From NCBI RefSeq assembly GCF_001975665.1, contig NZ_CP019419.1, positions 310,001-374,000 on the forward strand: DNA of 64,000 nt, given 5' to 3'. How positions within the stretch are numbered: the stretch's first letter is position 1; each line of letters starts with the position of its first letter. A model generated the notes under the pieces. That model had not been told where the DNA came from. It saw only the letters and a list, made by a program, of their open reading frames with translations, and ran no database searches. Positions 26,360-36,474 of this stretch are shown here, in pieces. This DNA is from Polaribacter reichenbachii (GTDB lineage Bacteria; Bacteroidota; Bacteroidia; Flavobacteriales; Flavobacteriaceae). The translations under genes and the position numbers were made by a program.

Positions 26360-26905
26360 TTATGCAGATTTACCTGCTTTTCTTCTTAATACTTCACCAA
26401 CAAACTTCACACCTTTACCTTTATATGGCTCTGGAGCTCTGAAAGAACGAATCTTTGCAGCAACTTGACCTACTAATTGTTTGTCAAATGAAGATAATTT
26501 AATGATTGGGTTTTTCCCTTTCTCTGATACAGTTTCAACTTTTACTTCTGGAGCTAAGTTTAAAACAATATTATGAGAGAAACCTAAAGCTAAATCTAAT
26601 TTTTGTCCTTGATTAGAGGCTCTATAACCTACACCAACCAATTCTAATTCTTTAGTCCATCCTTTAGAAACACCTTCAATCATATTAGCGATTAAAGCTC
26701 TCATTAAACCATGTTGTGCTTTATGGTCTTTACTTTCTGATGCTCTCTCTAAAGTGATAGTTGCATCTTCTATTTTCACTGAAATTCCGTTAGAAATAGT
26801 TTGAGATAACTCGCCTAATTTCCCTTTAACAGTGATTACGTTTTCTTTAATGTTTACATCTACACCTTGTGTGATGCTAACTGGGTTTTTTCCAATTCTA
26901 CTCAT
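26360..26905 (-). CDS. rplF: 50S ribosomal protein L6
   Basis: This 181-residue protein consists of two L6 domains. N-terminal [18 protein letters not shown] and the C-terminal [19 protein letters not shown] motif identify it. It lies near the GTPase-associated centre of the 50S subunit. Spacing to rpsH is 10 bp. Confidence 0.97.
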   Translation of the reverse strand: MSRIGKNPVSITQGVDVNIKENVITVKGKLGELSQTISNGISVKIEDATITLERASESKDHKAQHGLMRALIANMIEGVSKGWTKELELVGVGYRASNQGQKLDLALGFSHNIVLNLAPEVKVETVSEKGKNPIIKLSSFDKQLVGQVAAKIRSFRAPEPYKGKGVKFVGEVLRRKAGKSA

Positions 26906-26915
26906 CTTTCAAGAT

Positions 26916-27314
26916 TTAATAAACGTAACATAAAACTTCTCCTCCAACATTTTCTTGACGTGCTTTTTTGTTTGTCATTACACCTTTAGATGTAGAAACA
27001 ATAGCAATTCCAAGTCCGTTTAAAACTCTTGGCATCTCTGCAGAACCAACATACTTACGTAAACCTGGTGTACTGATTCGTTGAATTTTTCTAATTACTG
27101 ACTCTTTTGTGTCTCTGTCATATTTTAAAGCTATCTTAATAGTTCCTTGCACCTTATTGTCATTGAACTGGTAACTTAAAATATACCCTTGATCGAACAA
27201 AATTTTAGTCATTGCCTTCTTCAAATTAGAAGCTGGCACTTCTACTACTCTGTGTCCTGCTGCGATTGCATTTCTTACTCTTGTAAGAAAATCCGCGATT
27301 GGATCTGTATACAT
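26916..27314 (-). CDS. rpsH: 30S ribosomal protein S8
   Basis: This 132-residue 16S rRNA-binding protein shows DPIADFLTRVRNAIAAGHRV and the C-terminal GIAIVSTSKGVMTNKKARQ motif. S8 represses spc-operon translation in E. coli. Here it is the first gene after a 163-nt gap that contains a hairpin with a -7 box in its loop, so expression from rpsH onward may be set separately from rpsN and earlier genes. Confidence 0.97.
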   Translation of the reverse strand: MYTDPIADFLTRVRNAIAAGHRVVEVPASNLKKAMTKILFDQGYILSYQFNDNKVQGTIKIALKYDRDTKESVIRKIQRISTPGLRKYVGSAEMPRVLNGLGIAIVSTSKGVMTNKKARQENVGGEVLCYVY

Positions 27315-27412
27315 ATTAATATAAAATTGCGATTACGGTTTTCAATTACCTCTATTTATGCTACAGATTTCACTGTGATAAATGAACCTATAATCAGTTA
27401 AAATTCTTATAC

Positions 27413-27450
27413 TCAAAAAAAATAGAGCGTGCAAAGATACACATTCTATT
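27413..27450 (-). promoter_or_regulatory. Hairpin with a -7 box (TATCTTTG) in its loop, between rpsN and rpsH
   Basis: AATAGA (27421-27426) pairs with TCTATT (27445-27450) and GTG (27429-27431) with CAC (27440-27442), separated by a small internal loop. The apical loop is exactly the -7 box TATCTTTG on the minus strand (27439-27432), followed by G/C as in many flavobacterial promoters. The hairpin is followed by a T8 run on the minus strand. The site can be read as a promoter, as a terminator/attenuator, or both. No -33 TTG is seen. Confidence 0.55.
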
Positions 27451-27477
27451 TTTATTTTTAAGCTTTATTTAAAATTT

Positions 27478-27747
27478 CTACCAACTTGCTTTTTTAACAC
27501 CTGGTATTAATCCTTGATTTGCCATTTCACGAAACGTTACACGAGATATACCAAATTGTCTCATATATCCCTTTGGACGGCCAGTTAACTTACATCTATT
27601 ATGCATTCTTACTGGTGATGCATTTTTTGGTAATTTTTGCAATGCTTCATAGTCTCCAGCTTCTTTTAAAGCTTTTCTCTTTTCTGCATATTTTGCAACT
27701 GTTTTTGCTCTTTTACGTTCGCGAGCTTTCATTGATTCTTTAGCCAT
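27478..27747 (-). CDS. rpsN: 30S ribosomal protein S14
   Basis: This 89-residue protein is the longer, zinc-independent form of S14. It shows N-terminal [19 protein letters not shown] and the C-terminal [19 protein letters not shown] and [18 protein letters not shown], with one cysteine only. It follows rplE by 3 bp. A 163-nt gap with regulatory structure follows it. Confidence 0.97.
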   Translation of the reverse strand: MAKESMKARERKRAKTVAKYAEKRKALKEAGDYEALQKLPKNASPVRMHNRCKLTGRPKGYMRQFGISRVTFREMANQGLIPGVKKASW

Positions 27748-27750
27748 TTC

Positions 27751-28302
27751 TTAATTTTTTTTGAATGGTAAACCTAATTCTCCTAATAATGACTTTGCTT
27801 CCTTATCAGTATTTGCAGATGTTACAAATGTAATATCCATACCGTTAATTTTCTTAACTTGGTCAATATTTATTTCTGGGTAGATGATTTGTTCAGTAAT
27901 ACCTAAATTGTAATTACCTCTCCCATCAAATCCATTAGCTTTTATACCGTTAAAATCTCTAACACGTGGTAAAGATGCAGTAACTAATCTATCTAAAAAT
28001 TCGTACATTTTATCACCTCTTAACGTAACTTTTACACCAATTGGCATTCCTTTACGTAATTTAAATGATGCAACATCTTTTTTAGACATCGTAGAAATTG
28101 CTTTTTGACCAGTAATTTTAGTCAATTCTTCTACAGCATAATCTATTAATTTCTTATCTGCAATAGCAGCACCAACTCCTTTAGAAACAACAATCTTTTC
28201 TAATTTAGGCACTTGCATTACATTCTTATAACTGAATTCTTCAGTAAGAGTTTTCATAACTCTTTCTTTGTATTCTGCTTTTAATCTTGGTACGTAACTC
28301 AT
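27751..28302 (-). CDS. rplE: 50S ribosomal protein L5
   Basis: This 183-residue 5S rRNA-binding protein shows [36 protein letters not shown] and the C-terminal [20 protein letters not shown] region. It lies 8 bp after rplX. Confidence 0.97.
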   Translation of the reverse strand: MSYVPRLKAEYKERVMKTLTEEFSYKNVMQVPKLEKIVVSKGVGAAIADKKLIDYAVEELTKITGQKAISTMSKKDVASFKLRKGMPIGVKVTLRGDKMYEFLDRLVTASLPRVRDFNGIKANGFDGRGNYNLGITEQIIYPEINIDQVKKINGMDITFVTSANTDKEAKSLLGELGLPFKKN

Positions 28303-28310
28303 GATTACTA

Positions 28311-28613
28311 CTATTTTTTAGTTTTTTTAGAGATTCTAGTTTTAGTATCTCCATCAACATTATAACCAACTCTTACAGCAACACCTTCTTCTACTAACAT
28401 AACGTTAGAGATGTGTAAAGATGCTTCTTTTTTTACAATACCACCTTGAGGATTTTGAGCACTAGGTTTTGTATGCTTAGATACTAAGTTTACACCTTCT
28501 ACTAATACTCTATCTTTATCCTTGATAATTTGTAAAACTTTACCTTCAGATCCTTTGTTGTCTCCTGCAATTACTTTTACAGTATCTCCTGATTTTAATT
28601 TGAACTTCTTCAT
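28311..28613 (-). CDS. rplX: 50S ribosomal protein L24
   Basis: This 100-residue KOW-domain assembly-initiator protein shows [20 protein letters not shown] and the [20 protein letters not shown] loop with [10 protein letters not shown]. It lies 13 bp after rplN. Confidence 0.97.
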   Translation of the reverse strand: MKKFKLKSGDTVKVIAGDNKGSEGKVLQIIKDKDRVLVEGVNLVSKHTKPSAQNPQGGIVKKEASLHISNVMLVEEGVAVRVGYNVDGDTKTRISKKTKK

Positions 28614-28626
28614 CTTATATAACGAT

Positions 28627-28995
28627 TTAAAGCACTTCAGGTGCTAATGATACTATTTTCATGAATTGTTTCTCACGAAGTTCACGAGCTACAGGACCAA
28701 ATACACGTGTTCCTCTCATTTCCTCAGTAGGATTTAAAAGTACACAAGCATTATCATCAAATCTAATGTATGATCCATCTTTACGTCTAACTTCTTTTTT
28801 TGTTCTTACAACAACTGCTCTAGATACTTGACCTTTTTTTACAGTTCCGTTAGGAGTTGCAGCTTTTACTGATACAACAATTTTGTCTCCAATACTTGCG
28901 TAACGTTTTTTTGTTCCTCCTAAAACTCTAATTACTAAAACTTCTTTAGCTCCAGTATTATCTGCTACTTTTAATCTTGATTCTGTCTGTAACAT
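28627..28995 (-). CDS. rplN: 50S ribosomal protein L14
   Basis: This 122-residue protein shows [20 protein letters not shown] and the C-terminal [20 protein letters not shown]. The length is exactly the family norm. It begins one nucleotide after rpsQ ends. Confidence 0.98.
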   Translation of the reverse strand: MLQTESRLKVADNTGAKEVLVIRVLGGTKKRYASIGDKIVVSVKAATPNGTVKKGQVSRAVVVRTKKEVRRKDGSYIRFDDNACVLLNPTEEMRGTRVFGPVARELREKQFMKIVSLAPEVL

Positions 28996-28996
28996 A

Positions 28997-29254
28997 TTAT
29001 TTAGCTCTTTCTAGGATTTCTACTAATCTCCAACGTTTAGATTTACTCATAGGTCTAGTTTCCATTATCCTTACAGTATCTCCTTCGTTGCAATCATTCT
29101 GTTCGTCGTGTGCAACATACTTTTTCGTTTTTAAAACGAATTTACCGTACATTGGGTGCTTAACTCTTTTAGTTTCAGATACAACAATAGATTTCTCCAT
29201 TTTGCTACTAGAAACAACACCAATTCTCTCTTTTCTAAGATTTCTTTTTTCCAT
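28997..29254 (-). CDS. rpsQ: 30S ribosomal protein S17
   Basis: This 85-residue OB-fold protein shows [40 protein letters not shown] and [20 protein letters not shown]. It lies 20 bp after rpmC in the standard order. Confidence 0.97.
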   Translation of the reverse strand: MEKRNLRKERIGVVSSSKMEKSIVVSETKRVKHPMYGKFVLKTKKYVAHDEQNDCNEGDTVRIMETRPMSKSKRWRLVEILERAK

Positions 29255-29274
29255 CTTTAAAACTGACTATAGAA

Positions 29275-29466
29275 TTATTGTAATTCTCTTTTTGTTAATT
29301 CTGTTGCAATTCTTGCTACAGTTCTTCTTAAGCTTCTCAATTGCAATGGGTTCTCCATTGGAGTTATTGCGTGAGCCATCTTAAGATCGGTATAATTCTT
29401 TTGCAACGCTCCCAACTTCTCATTAAGATCTGCTGTAGATAATTCTTTAATTTCTGATTGTTTCAT
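29275..29466 (-). CDS. rpmC: 50S ribosomal protein L29
   Basis: This 63-residue two-helix protein shows MKQSEIKELSTADLNEKL and NPLQLRSLRRTVARIATELT. L29 lies at the tunnel exit next to L23. It is placed between rplP and rpsQ. Confidence 0.97.
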   Translation of the reverse strand: MKQSEIKELSTADLNEKLGALQKNYTDLKMAHAITPMENPLQLRSLRRTVARIATELTKRELQ

Positions 29467-29477
29467 TTTATTTAGAA

Positions 29478-29909
29478 TTATGCGTTAATATCAAAATCTC
29501 TTGCTATTACAAACTTCGTTTTTACTGGAAGTTTCTGAGCTGCTAAACGTAAAGCTTCTTTTGCTACGTGCATTGGTACACCACCAACTTCAAACAAAAT
29601 TCTACCTGGCTTAATAACTGCAACAAAATGATCTGGTGCTCCTTTACCCTTACCCATACGTACCTCTAAAGGTTTTTTGGTAATAGGTTTATCTGGAAAT
29701 ATTTTAATCCATAATTGACCTTCTCTTTTCATATGACGAGTTGCTGCAATACGAGCTGCCTCTATCTGACGAGAAGTTAATAAGTTCTGATCTATGGATT
29801 TAATACCAAACATCCCATTAGAAAGTTGATTTCCTCTTTGAGAATTACCAGACATATTTCCCTTGCCTTTCTGTACCTTACGGTATTTTACTCTTTTTGG
29901 CTGTAACAT
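29478..29909 (-). CDS. rplP: 50S ribosomal protein L16
   Basis: This 143-residue protein contacts tRNA in the A site. It shows [15 protein letters not shown], the arginine-rich [20 protein letters not shown] and [20 protein letters not shown]. The length is a few residues more than in E. coli. It lies 22 bp after rpsC. Confidence 0.97.
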   Translation of the reverse strand: MLQPKRVKYRKVQKGKGNMSGNSQRGNQLSNGMFGIKSIDQNLLTSRQIEAARIAATRHMKREGQLWIKIFPDKPITKKPLEVRMGKGKGAPDHFVAVIKPGRILFEVGGVPMHVAKEALRLAAQKLPVKTKFVIARDFDINA

Positions 29910-29931
29910 TTTTAATTTCTAATTTTAAAAA

Positions 29932-30648
29932 TTATTTTCTTCTACGAGGTCCACGTTTAGATCTGTCACCACCTTTACCACCTTGCTTTTTAGACAAGCC
30001 AACTAATGGAGATAATTCTCTTTTACCATAAACTTCACCCTTCATGATCCATACTTTTATACCTAATCTTCCATAAGTAGTATGAGCCTCTACAAGTGCA
30101 TAATCAATATCAGCTCTAAAAGTAGATAGAGGAATTCTACCTTCTTTAAAATGTTCTGAACGCGCCATCTCTGCACCATTTAAACGACCTGAAATTTGGA
30201 TTTTAATCCCTTCAGCATTCATTCTCATTGTTGCTTGAATAGCCATTTTGATAGCTCTCTTATAAGAAATTCTATTTTCAATTTGACGTGCTACACTAGT
30301 TGCAACTAATTTTGCATCTAATTCTGGACGTTTAATTTCAAAAATATTAATTTGAACTTCTTTACCAGTAATTTTCTTAAGCTCTTCTTTTAACTTGTCT
30401 ACCTCTTGACCTCCTTTACCAATAATGATACCTGGACGTGCAGTAGTGATAGTAACGGTTACAAGTTTAAGTGTACGCTCTATAATTACTCTAGAAACAC
30501 TTGCTTTAGATAACCTAGCATTAATATACTTTCTTATCTTATCATCTTCAGCAATTTTATCTCCGTAGTCATTTCCACCATACCAGTTAGATTCCCAACC
30601 TCTGATGATTCCTAAACGATTTCCTATTGGATTAGTTTTTTGTCCCAT
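29932..30648 (-). CDS. rpsC: 30S ribosomal protein S3
   Basis: This 238-residue protein lines the mRNA entry channel. The N-terminal [18 protein letters not shown], a KH domain with [19 protein letters not shown] and the C-terminal [20 protein letters not shown] segment identify it. A basic tail ([13 protein letters not shown]) ends the protein. Confidence 0.98.
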   Translation of the reverse strand: MGQKTNPIGNRLGIIRGWESNWYGGNDYGDKIAEDDKIRKYINARLSKASVSRVIIERTLKLVTVTITTARPGIIIGKGGQEVDKLKEELKKITGKEVQINIFEIKRPELDAKLVATSVARQIENRISYKRAIKMAIQATMRMNAEGIKIQISGRLNGAEMARSEHFKEGRIPLSTFRADIDYALVEAHTTYGRLGIKVWIMKGEVYGKRELSPLVGLSKKQGGKGGDRSKRGPRRRK

Positions 30649-30659
30649 TTCTACTTTGA

Positions 30660-31064
30660 TTAATTACTTAAATTTTTGCTACCTAACTCTAAAGTAACGT
30701 GATTAGAACGCTTACGAATTCTATGAGCACGACCTTGTGGAGCTGGTCTTAATCTTTTTAACATTCCTGCGCTATCTACACAAATAGATTTCACATATAA
30801 ACCTGCGTCTTCTATAGTTGCATCTTCATTTTTAGCTTGCCAGTTTGCAATTGCAGACAATAACAATTTTTCTAAATTAATAGATGCTTCTTTAGGGCTA
30901 AACTTTAAGATTTGTAAAGCTTTTTCAACTTCTACTCCTCTTACTTGATCTGCTACTAAACGCATTTTTCTTGGTGATGTAGGACAGTTAGTAAGCTTAG
31001 CGAAAGCACGTTGCTTTCTATCTGCTTTTAACTGATCTGCCATATTTTTTTTACGAACTCCCAT
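30660..31064 (-). CDS. rplV: 50S ribosomal protein L22
   Basis: This 134-residue tunnel-wall protein shows [15 protein letters not shown] and the tip hairpin [20 protein letters not shown]. It has an N-terminal extension (about 20 residues before [12 protein letters not shown]) that is usual in this phylum. The tip loop where macrolide resistance deletions occur in other bacteria looks intact. Confidence 0.97.
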   Translation of the reverse strand: MGVRKKNMADQLKADRKQRAFAKLTNCPTSPRKMRLVADQVRGVEVEKALQILKFSPKEASINLEKLLLSAIANWQAKNEDATIEDAGLYVKSICVDSAGMLKRLRPAPQGRAHRIRKRSNHVTLELGSKNLSN

Positions 31065-31070
31065 TTCCTA

Positions 31071-31349
31071 CTATTTTTTTCCTTTATTTTTTGCACCAGC
31101 GTGTCCTCTAAAAGAACGAGTTGGTGAAAATTCGCCTAATTTATGCCCTACCATGTTTTCTGTAACATATACTGGTACAAACTGACGTCCATTATGAACA
31201 GCAATAGTTTGTCCTACAAAATCTGGAGTAATCATACTTGCTCTAGACCAAGTTTTGATTACAGTTTTGTTACCAGCTTCTACATTAGCTAACACTTTTT
31301 TCTCTAACTTATAGTGAACGTAAGGTCCTTTTTTTAATGATCTTGCCAT
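31071..31349 (-). CDS. rpsS: 30S ribosomal protein S19
   Basis: This 92-residue head protein shows [37 protein letters not shown] and [20 protein letters not shown]. It lies 6 bp from both rplB and rplV. Confidence 0.98.
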   Translation of the reverse strand: MARSLKKGPYVHYKLEKKVLANVEAGNKTVIKTWSRASMITPDFVGQTIAVHNGRQFVPVYVTENMVGHKLGEFSPTRSFRGHAGAKNKGKK

Positions 31350-31355
31350 AACTTA

Positions 31356-32180
31356 TTATTTCTTTCTACGTTCTATAATATACTTATTACTAGCTTTAGT
31401 CTTAGACCTAGTTTTAAATCCTTTAGCAGGAATACCATTTCTAGATCTTGGATGACCTCCAGAAGAACGTCCTTCACCACCACCCATTGGGTGATCGACT
31501 GGATTCATTCTTACAGCGTTAACTCTTGGTCTTCTACCTAACCATCTTCTTCTACCTGCTTTACCAGATACTAATAATTGATGATCTGAGTTAGATACAA
31601 CTCCTATAGTAGCAGAACAAGTTAAAAGAATTAATCTTGTTTCACCAGAAGGTAACTTAACTGTTGCATATTTACCATCTCTTGCCATTAATTGAGCAAA
31701 AGAACCAGCAGAACGAGCCATAACAGCTCCTTGACCTGGGTGTAATTCTATACAAGAAATTGTAGTTCCTAAAGGAATTTCACTTAAAGGCATAGCATTT
31801 CCAATTTCTGGAGAAACACCACTACCTGATACAATAGTCTGACCTACTTTTAAACCGTTCTGAGCAATTACATAACGTTTTTCACCATCAGCATAACTAA
31901 GTAAAGCAATAAATGCAGTACGATTCGGATCGTACTCTATAGTTTTAACCGTTGCAGGCATATCATTCTTATCTCTTTTAAAATCGATAATACGATATCT
32001 TTGTTTATGACCTCCTCCAATATTACGAGTTGTCATTCTACCTTGATTGTTTCGACCTCCAGATCTTTTTTTCGGTGCCAATAATGACTTTTCCGGCTTA
32101 TCAGTTGTTATGGTGTCGAACCCATTTACAACTCTAAAACGCTGACCTGGTGTTATTGGTTTTAATTTTCTAACTGACAT
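31356..32180 (-). CDS. rplB: 50S ribosomal protein L2
   Basis: This 274-residue protein next to the peptidyl-transferase centre shows [20 protein letters not shown] and the C-terminal [20 protein letters not shown] motif with the catalytically important histidine. The length is normal. It lies 11 bp after rplW. Confidence 0.98.
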   Translation of the reverse strand: MSVRKLKPITPGQRFRVVNGFDTITTDKPEKSLLAPKKRSGGRNNQGRMTTRNIGGGHKQRYRIIDFKRDKNDMPATVKTIEYDPNRTAFIALLSYADGEKRYVIAQNGLKVGQTIVSGSGVSPEIGNAMPLSEIPLGTTISCIELHPGQGAVMARSAGSFAQLMARDGKYATVKLPSGETRLILLTCSATIGVVSNSDHQLLVSGKAGRRRWLGRRPRVNAVRMNPVDHPMGGGEGRSSGGHPRSRNGIPAKGFKTRSKTKASNKYIIERRKK

Positions 32181-32191
32181 TCTGTCTTTTC

Positions 32192-32482
32192 TTAAAGATT
32201 GTTATAAAAATCAATACTTTCTCCTTCTGCTAACTGCACAATCGCTTTTTTATATCCACTCTTAACACCAGTTACTAAACCTTTTTTAGTAAACTTAGTA
32301 TTTCTTTGAATAGGATAATTTAAAGTTTTTACGCTTGATATAGAAACTCCATAAGTTGCTTCAACAGCATCTTTAATTTCTATTTTATTAGCTTTTTTAT
32401 CTACTACAAATGTATAACGATTATATAATTCACTATCGTTTGTAGCTTTTTCCGTAATAATAGGTTTAATTAAAATACTCAT
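32192..32482 (-). CDS. rplW: 50S ribosomal protein L23
   Basis: This 96-residue protein is a docking site for trigger factor and SRP at the tunnel exit. It shows [19 protein letters not shown]-like N-terminal residues and [20 protein letters not shown]. It starts 4 bp after rplD. Confidence 0.97.
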   Translation of the reverse strand: MSILIKPIITEKATNDSELYNRYTFVVDKKANKIEIKDAVEATYGVSISSVKTLNYPIQRNTKFTKKGLVTGVKSGYKKAIVQLAEGESIDFYNNL

Positions 32483-32486
32483 ATCC

Positions 32487-33116
32487 CTATTTGCTTAAAT
32501 TTGAGTTAATTCCTTCTAAAGAACTTTCAGTAATAACAACTTTATTAGCATTTAAAACACCATAAGTATTAATTTCTGAAGCTTTTACTACTTTAGAATT
32601 TTTTAAATTACGTGATGATAAATACACATTTGCATTATCATTACCTAAAACAAATAAAGATTTTTTAGTATCTAATTCTAATGCTTTTAAAACATCTACA
32701 AAGTTCTTAGTCTTTGGAGTCTCAAAATTTAAATCTTCGATTACTACTAAATTCTTATCATTTGCTTGAATACTTAAAGCAGACTTACGTGCTAAACGCT
32801 TTAAATTCTTATTCAATTTAAAAGAATAATTTCTTGGTCTTGGCCCGAACATACGACCTCCACCTCTAAAAACACCAGACTTGATAGAACCTGCTCTTGC
32901 AGTACCAGTTCCTTTTTGTTTTTTAATCTTTCTTGTAGAACCAGTTATTTCTGCTCTTTCTTTAGATTTATGAGTTCCCTGACGTTGGTTAGCCAAGTAT
33001 TGTTTAACATCTAAATAAATTGCATGATCATTAGGCTCAATACCAAATACATCATTAGAAAGCTCAACCTTTCTACCTGTATCTTTTCCTGTAATATCTA
33101 AAACTGCTAATTCCAT
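32487..33116 (-). CDS. rplD: 50S ribosomal protein L4
   Basis: This 209-residue protein has a tunnel loop ([40 protein letters not shown]) and a C-terminal globular domain. L4 also represses its own operon by binding leader RNA in enterobacteria. Here a long leader with an attenuator-like hairpin precedes rplC, so a similar circuit is possible. The ATG overlaps the rplC stop codon. Confidence 0.97.
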   Translation of the reverse strand: MELAVLDITGKDTGRKVELSNDVFGIEPNDHAIYLDVKQYLANQRQGTHKSKERAEITGSTRKIKKQKGTGTARAGSIKSGVFRGGGRMFGPRPRNYSFKLNKNLKRLARKSALSIQANDKNLVVIEDLNFETPKTKNFVDVLKALELDTKKSLFVLGNDNANVYLSSRNLKNSKVVKASEINTYGVLNANKVVITESSLEGINSNLSK

Positions 33117-33733
33117 TATTTCTGAATAGTTACAAAAGCATTTTTGTGTCCAGGAATAGCTCCTTTAACAACAAGTAAGTTCTTTTCAGCAACTACTTTT
33201 AATACCTTTAAGTTTTGTACTTTCACTTTTTCTCCACCCATTCTACCTGCCATACGCATTCCTTTGAATACTCTTGCAGGATAAGAAGCAGCACCAATTG
33301 AACCAGGAGCTCTTAAACGGTTATGCTGACCGTGAGTTGCTTGACCAACTCCACCAAAACCGTGACGTTTTACAACACCTTGAAAACCTTTACCTTTAGA
33401 CAAACCTGATACATCAACGAATTCGCCTTCTTCAAAATGATCTACTGTAATAGCATCTCCTAATTTATACTCCTCTTCAAACCCTTGGAATTCAACGACT
33501 TTTTTCTTAGCAGTGGTGCCAGCTTTTTTAAAGTGACCATCTAACGCTTTGTTAGAACTCTTCGCCTTTTTGTCATCGAAACCAAGTTGCAACGCATTGT
33601 ATCCGTCAACCTCTTCGGTTCTGACTTGGGTAACAACGCAAGGACCCGCTTCGATTACTGTACAAGGAATATTCTTCCCATTTTCGTCGAATAAGCTGGT
33701 CATTCCAATTTTTCTACCTATTAACCCAGACAT
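33116..33733 (-). CDS. rplC: 50S ribosomal protein L3
   Basis: This 205-residue early-assembly protein shows [18 protein letters not shown], the central loop [20 protein letters not shown] with [16 protein letters not shown], and [20 protein letters not shown]. It is the first gene of a separate unit: a consensus promoter 236 nt upstream and a structured leader precede it, and rpsJ upstream ends in a terminator. Confidence 0.97.
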   Translation of the reverse strand: MSGLIGRKIGMTSLFDENGKNIPCTVIEAGPCVVTQVRTEEVDGYNALQLGFDDKKAKSSNKALDGHFKKAGTTAKKKVVEFQGFEEEYKLGDAITVDHFEEGEFVDVSGLSKGKGFQGVVKRHGFGGVGQATHGQHNRLRAPGSIGAASYPARVFKGMRMAGRMGGEKVKVQNLKVLKVVAEKNLLVVKGAIPGHKNAFVTIQK

Positions 33734-33796
33734 TTAGTTAAAATTTTAGACGATAGATATTTATCCAGCGCGTCTATTATTAATAATTATTTGTTT

Positions 33797-33812
33797 TGAA
33801 ACAATTGTTTCA
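33797..33812. promoter_or_regulatory. 16-bp perfect palindrome in the rplC leader
   Basis: TGAAACAATTGTTTCA reads the same on both strands. It lies 64 nt upstream of the rplC ATG and downstream of the attenuator-like hairpin. It may be a protein-binding operator or, in RNA, the stem of a tight hairpin; sequence alone cannot choose. Confidence 0.5.
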
Positions 33813-33836
33813 CTCTTAATCCATCAAATTCCACTT

Positions 33837-33868
33837 AAAAAAAAACAGCGCAAACAAATTCAACGCTG
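33837..33868 (-). terminator. Attenuator-like hairpin in the rplC leader
   Basis: On the minus strand CAGCG (33868-33864) pairs with CGCTG (33850-33846) across a 13-nt loop and is followed at once by a run of nine T. The stem is short but GC-only. It lies inside the transcript from the rplC promoter, about 100 nt after the box and about 105 nt before the rplC start, so it suits premature-termination control. Confidence 0.5.
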
Positions 33869-33968
33869 ATTTTGTTTTTCCGTTTTTCCTTCGCGAAACG
33901 CTCTGGACATGTGACTATTATTGATTTTTTACATCAAAAAATAGTGTACCCTACTGTATTTCGGGTTG

Positions 33969-33998
33969 CAAAAGTATAAAAAACTTTCGGTTTAACAA
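33969..33998 (-). promoter_or_regulatory. rplC operon promoter (TTG-N19-TACTTTTG)
   Basis: The minus strand has TTG at 33998-33996, a 19-nt spacer and TACTTTTG at 33976-33969. The -33 element is the loop of the rpsJ terminator hairpin, and the spacer is that hairpin's second arm plus T run. Both consensus boxes and the spacing fit. Confidence 0.8.
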
Positions 33999-34014
33999 AA
34001 TTAAACCGAAAGTT
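33976..34014 (-). terminator. rpsJ (str operon) terminator
   Basis: A 14-bp perfect stem (AACTTTCGGTTTAA at 33982-33995 with TTAAACCGAAAGTT at 34001-34014) with a 5-nt loop is followed by a T6 run on the minus strand. It starts 14 nt after the rpsJ stop codon. Confidence 0.9.
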
Positions 34015-34027
34015 AATATTCTAATAC

Positions 34028-34333
34028 TTAAACTTTAATCTCAACTTCAACACCACTTGGTAACTCAAGCTTCATTAAAGCATCAATAGTTTTCGAAGAA
34101 GAACTATAAATGTCTAACAATCTTTTGTAAGCAGCTAATTGAAATTGCTCTCTAGATTTTTTGTTTACGTGTGGAGAACGTAAAACTGTAAAAATCTTTT
34201 TATGTGTTGGTAAAGGTATTGGTCCGTTTACAACAGCACCTGTACTTTTTACTGTCTTTACGATTTTCTCAGCAGATTTATCTACTAAATTATAATCGTA
34301 AGACTTTAATTTTATTCTAATTTTTTGACTCAT
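34028..34333 (-). CDS. rpsJ: 30S ribosomal protein S10
   Basis: This 101-residue protein, also NusE in antitermination, shows [20 protein letters not shown] and [20 protein letters not shown]. In many bacteria it heads the S10 operon with rplC; here it is the last gene of the rpsL-rpsG-fusA unit and is separated from rplC by a strong terminator and a new promoter. tuf, often between fusA and rpsJ, is absent. Confidence 0.98.
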   Translation of the reverse strand: MSQKIRIKLKSYDYNLVDKSAEKIVKTVKSTGAVVNGPIPLPTHKKIFTVLRSPHVNKKSREQFQLAAYKRLLDIYSSSSKTIDALMKLELPSGVEVEIKV

Positions 34334-34351
34334 CTTATATTATTTAGTCGA

Positions 34352-36469
34352 TTAACCTTTAGATTTTGCGATTACTTCTTCAGATACATTTGAAGGAGTT
34401 TCAGCATAATGTGAAAATTCCATTGTAGAAGTTGCTCTACCAGAAGACATAGTTCTTAAAGCAGTAACATAACCGAACATTTCTGATAACGGTACTAATG
34501 CTTTTACAACTTTAGACCCATTACGATCACTCATATCGTTAACTTGTCCTCTTCTTCTATTTAAATCTCCAACAATATCTCCCATATTCTCCTCAGGAGT
34601 TAAAACTTCTAACTTCATCAAAGGCTCCATAATTTTAGCTTTAGCAGCTTTTGCAGCAGCTTTATAACCTAATTTTGCAGCTAACTCAAAAGATAATTGA
34701 TCAGAATCCACTGCGTGGAAAGAACCATCTTTTAAAGTTACTTTCATTGAATCCATTTCGTATCCAGCTAAAGGACCATTCTTCATTGCTTCTTTGAATC
34801 CTTTCTCTACAGAAGGCACAAATTCTCTAGGAACGTTACCACCTTTAATAATAGACTCAAATTGTAAACCTTGAACACCTTCATCTGCTGGCTCCATTGT
34901 AAATACAATATCAGCAAATTTACCACGACCACCAGATTGTTTCTTATAAACTTCTCTATGATCTGCAGCAGCTGTAATAGCTTCTTTATATTCTACTTGA
35001 GGTTGACCTTGGTTAACTTCAACTTTAAATTCACGCTTTAAACGATCTACAATTACATCTAAATGTAATTCTCCCATTCCAGAGATAATAGTTTGTCCAG
35101 AAGCTTCGTCAGAACGAACTGTAAAAGTAGGATCTTCTTCTGCTAATTTACCTAAACCAATACCTAATCTATCAACATCTGCTTTCGTTTTAGGCTCAAC
35201 AGCAATACCAATTACTGGATCTGGGAAATCCATAGACTCTAATACAATTGGATGCTTTTCATCAGTTAAAGTATCTCCTGTTTTAATAGATTTAAAACCT
35301 ACAGCAGCACCAATATCTCCAGCTTCGATATAATCAATTGCATTTTGCTTGTTAGCGTGCATTTGATAAATACGAGAAATACGTTCTTTTTTAGCTGAAC
35401 GATTGTTTAACACATAAGAACCTGCATCTAAACGACCTGAGTAAGCTCTAAAAAATGCTAAACGGCCTACAAAAGGATCAGTTGCAATTTTAAAAGCTAA
35501 AGCAGCAAAAGGCTCCTTTACATCAGGCTTACGTAATTCTTCTAAACCAGTATCAGGATTTGTACCCACAATGCCTTCTTTATCTGTAGGAGATGGTAAA
35601 TAACGACAAACAGCATCTAATAAGAACTGAACACCTTTATTTTTAAACGCAGACCCACAAATCATAGGAATGATAGCCATATCCATTACAGCAGCTCTAA
35701 GTGCGGCATGCACTTCTTCTTCTGTAATTGAATCTTCATCTTCCATAAATTTTTCTAAAAGATTCTCATCATAACTTGCTACTTCTTCAATTAAAAGTGC
35801 ACGATACTTACGAGCCTCTTCTTTCATATCCTCAGGAATATCGATAACATCGAATGTTGCTCCTTGAGTTTCATCATGCCATACAATAGCACGATTCTTT
35901 ACTAAATCAATAACACCTTTAAACTCATCTTCGTCACCAATGTTTAAAACGATTGGCACCGCGTTTGATTTTAACATATCTTTTACTTGTTGACAAACAC
36001 CTAAAAAGTCTGAACCTTGACGATCCATTTTGTTAACAAAACCAATTCTTGGCACTTTATAGTTATCTGCAAGTCTCCAGTTAGTTTCAGATTGTGGCTC
36101 TACACCATCAACAGCTGAAAATAAGAAAACTAAACCATCTAATACACGTAAAGATCTATTTACTTCTACAGTAAAATCAACGTGACCAGGAGTATCAATT
36201 ATATTAAAGTGATATCCTTTAGTATCTGGTGTTTTTGCTCCATTTTCAATTGGAAATTCCCACGTACAAGTTGTAGCAGCAGAAGTAATTGTAATACCTC
36301 TTTCTTGCTCTTGCTCCATCCAGTCCATAGTTGCTGCACCATCATGAACTTCTCCAATTTTATGAGAAACACCTGTATAATACAAAATACGTTCTGTAGT
36401 TGTAGTTTTACCAGCATCAATATGTGCTGCAATTCCAATATTACGAGTAAATTTTAAATTTCTAGCCAT
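34352..36469 (-). CDS. fusA: Elongation factor G
   Basis: This 705-residue translocase GTPase shows G1 [15 protein letters not shown] (about 16-30), switch segment [15 protein letters not shown]3 DTPGHVDF and G4 [10 protein letters not shown], then domains II to V with the [14 protein letters not shown] and [16 protein letters not shown] segments. It follows rpsG by 5 bp in the str operon and precedes rpsJ. Confidence 0.98.
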   Translation of the reverse strand: MARNLKFTRNIGIAAHIDAGKTTTTERILYYTGVSHKIGEVHDGAATMDWMEQEQERGITITSAATTCTWEFPIENGAKTPDTKGYHFNIIDTPGHVDFTVEVNRSLRVLDGLVFLFSAVDGVEPQSETNWRLADNYKVPRIGFVNKMDRQGSDFLGVCQQVKDMLKSNAVPIVLNIGDEDEFKGVIDLVKNRAIVWHDETQGATFDVIDIPEDMKEEARKYRALLIEEVASYDENLLEKFMEDEDSITEEEVHAALRAAVMDMAIIPMICGSAFKNKGVQFLLDAVCRYLPSPTDKEGIVGTNPDTGLEELRKPDVKEPFAALAFKIATDPFVGRLAFFRAYSGRLDAGSYVLNNRSAKKERISRIYQMHANKQNAIDYIEAGDIGAAVGFKSIKTGDTLTDEKHPIVLESMDFPDPVIGIAVEPKTKADVDRLGIGLGKLAEEDPTFTVRSDEASGQTIISGMGELHLDVIVDRLKREFKVEVNQGQPQVEYKEAITAAADHREVYKKQSGGRGKFADIVFTMEPADEGVQGLQFESIIKGGNVPREFVPSVEKGFKEAMKNGPLAGYEMDSMKVTLKDGSFHAVDSDQLSFELAAKLGYKAAAKAAKAKIMEPLMKLEVLTPEENMGDIVGDLNRRRGQVNDMSDRNGSKVVKALVPLSEMFGYVTALRTMSSGRATSTMEFSHYAETPSNVSEEVIAKSKG

Positions 36470-36474
36470 TATTA

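Noticed and set aside
28977-29384. 135-residue plus-strand ORF across rplN, rpsQ and rpmC
   Set aside because: It is antisense to three conserved ribosomal-protein genes; the hydrophobic bias is a shadow of Lys-rich codons.
36182-36457. ORFs on both strands inside fusA
   Set aside because: They lie entirely within a fully conserved fusA frame and have no start signal or family.
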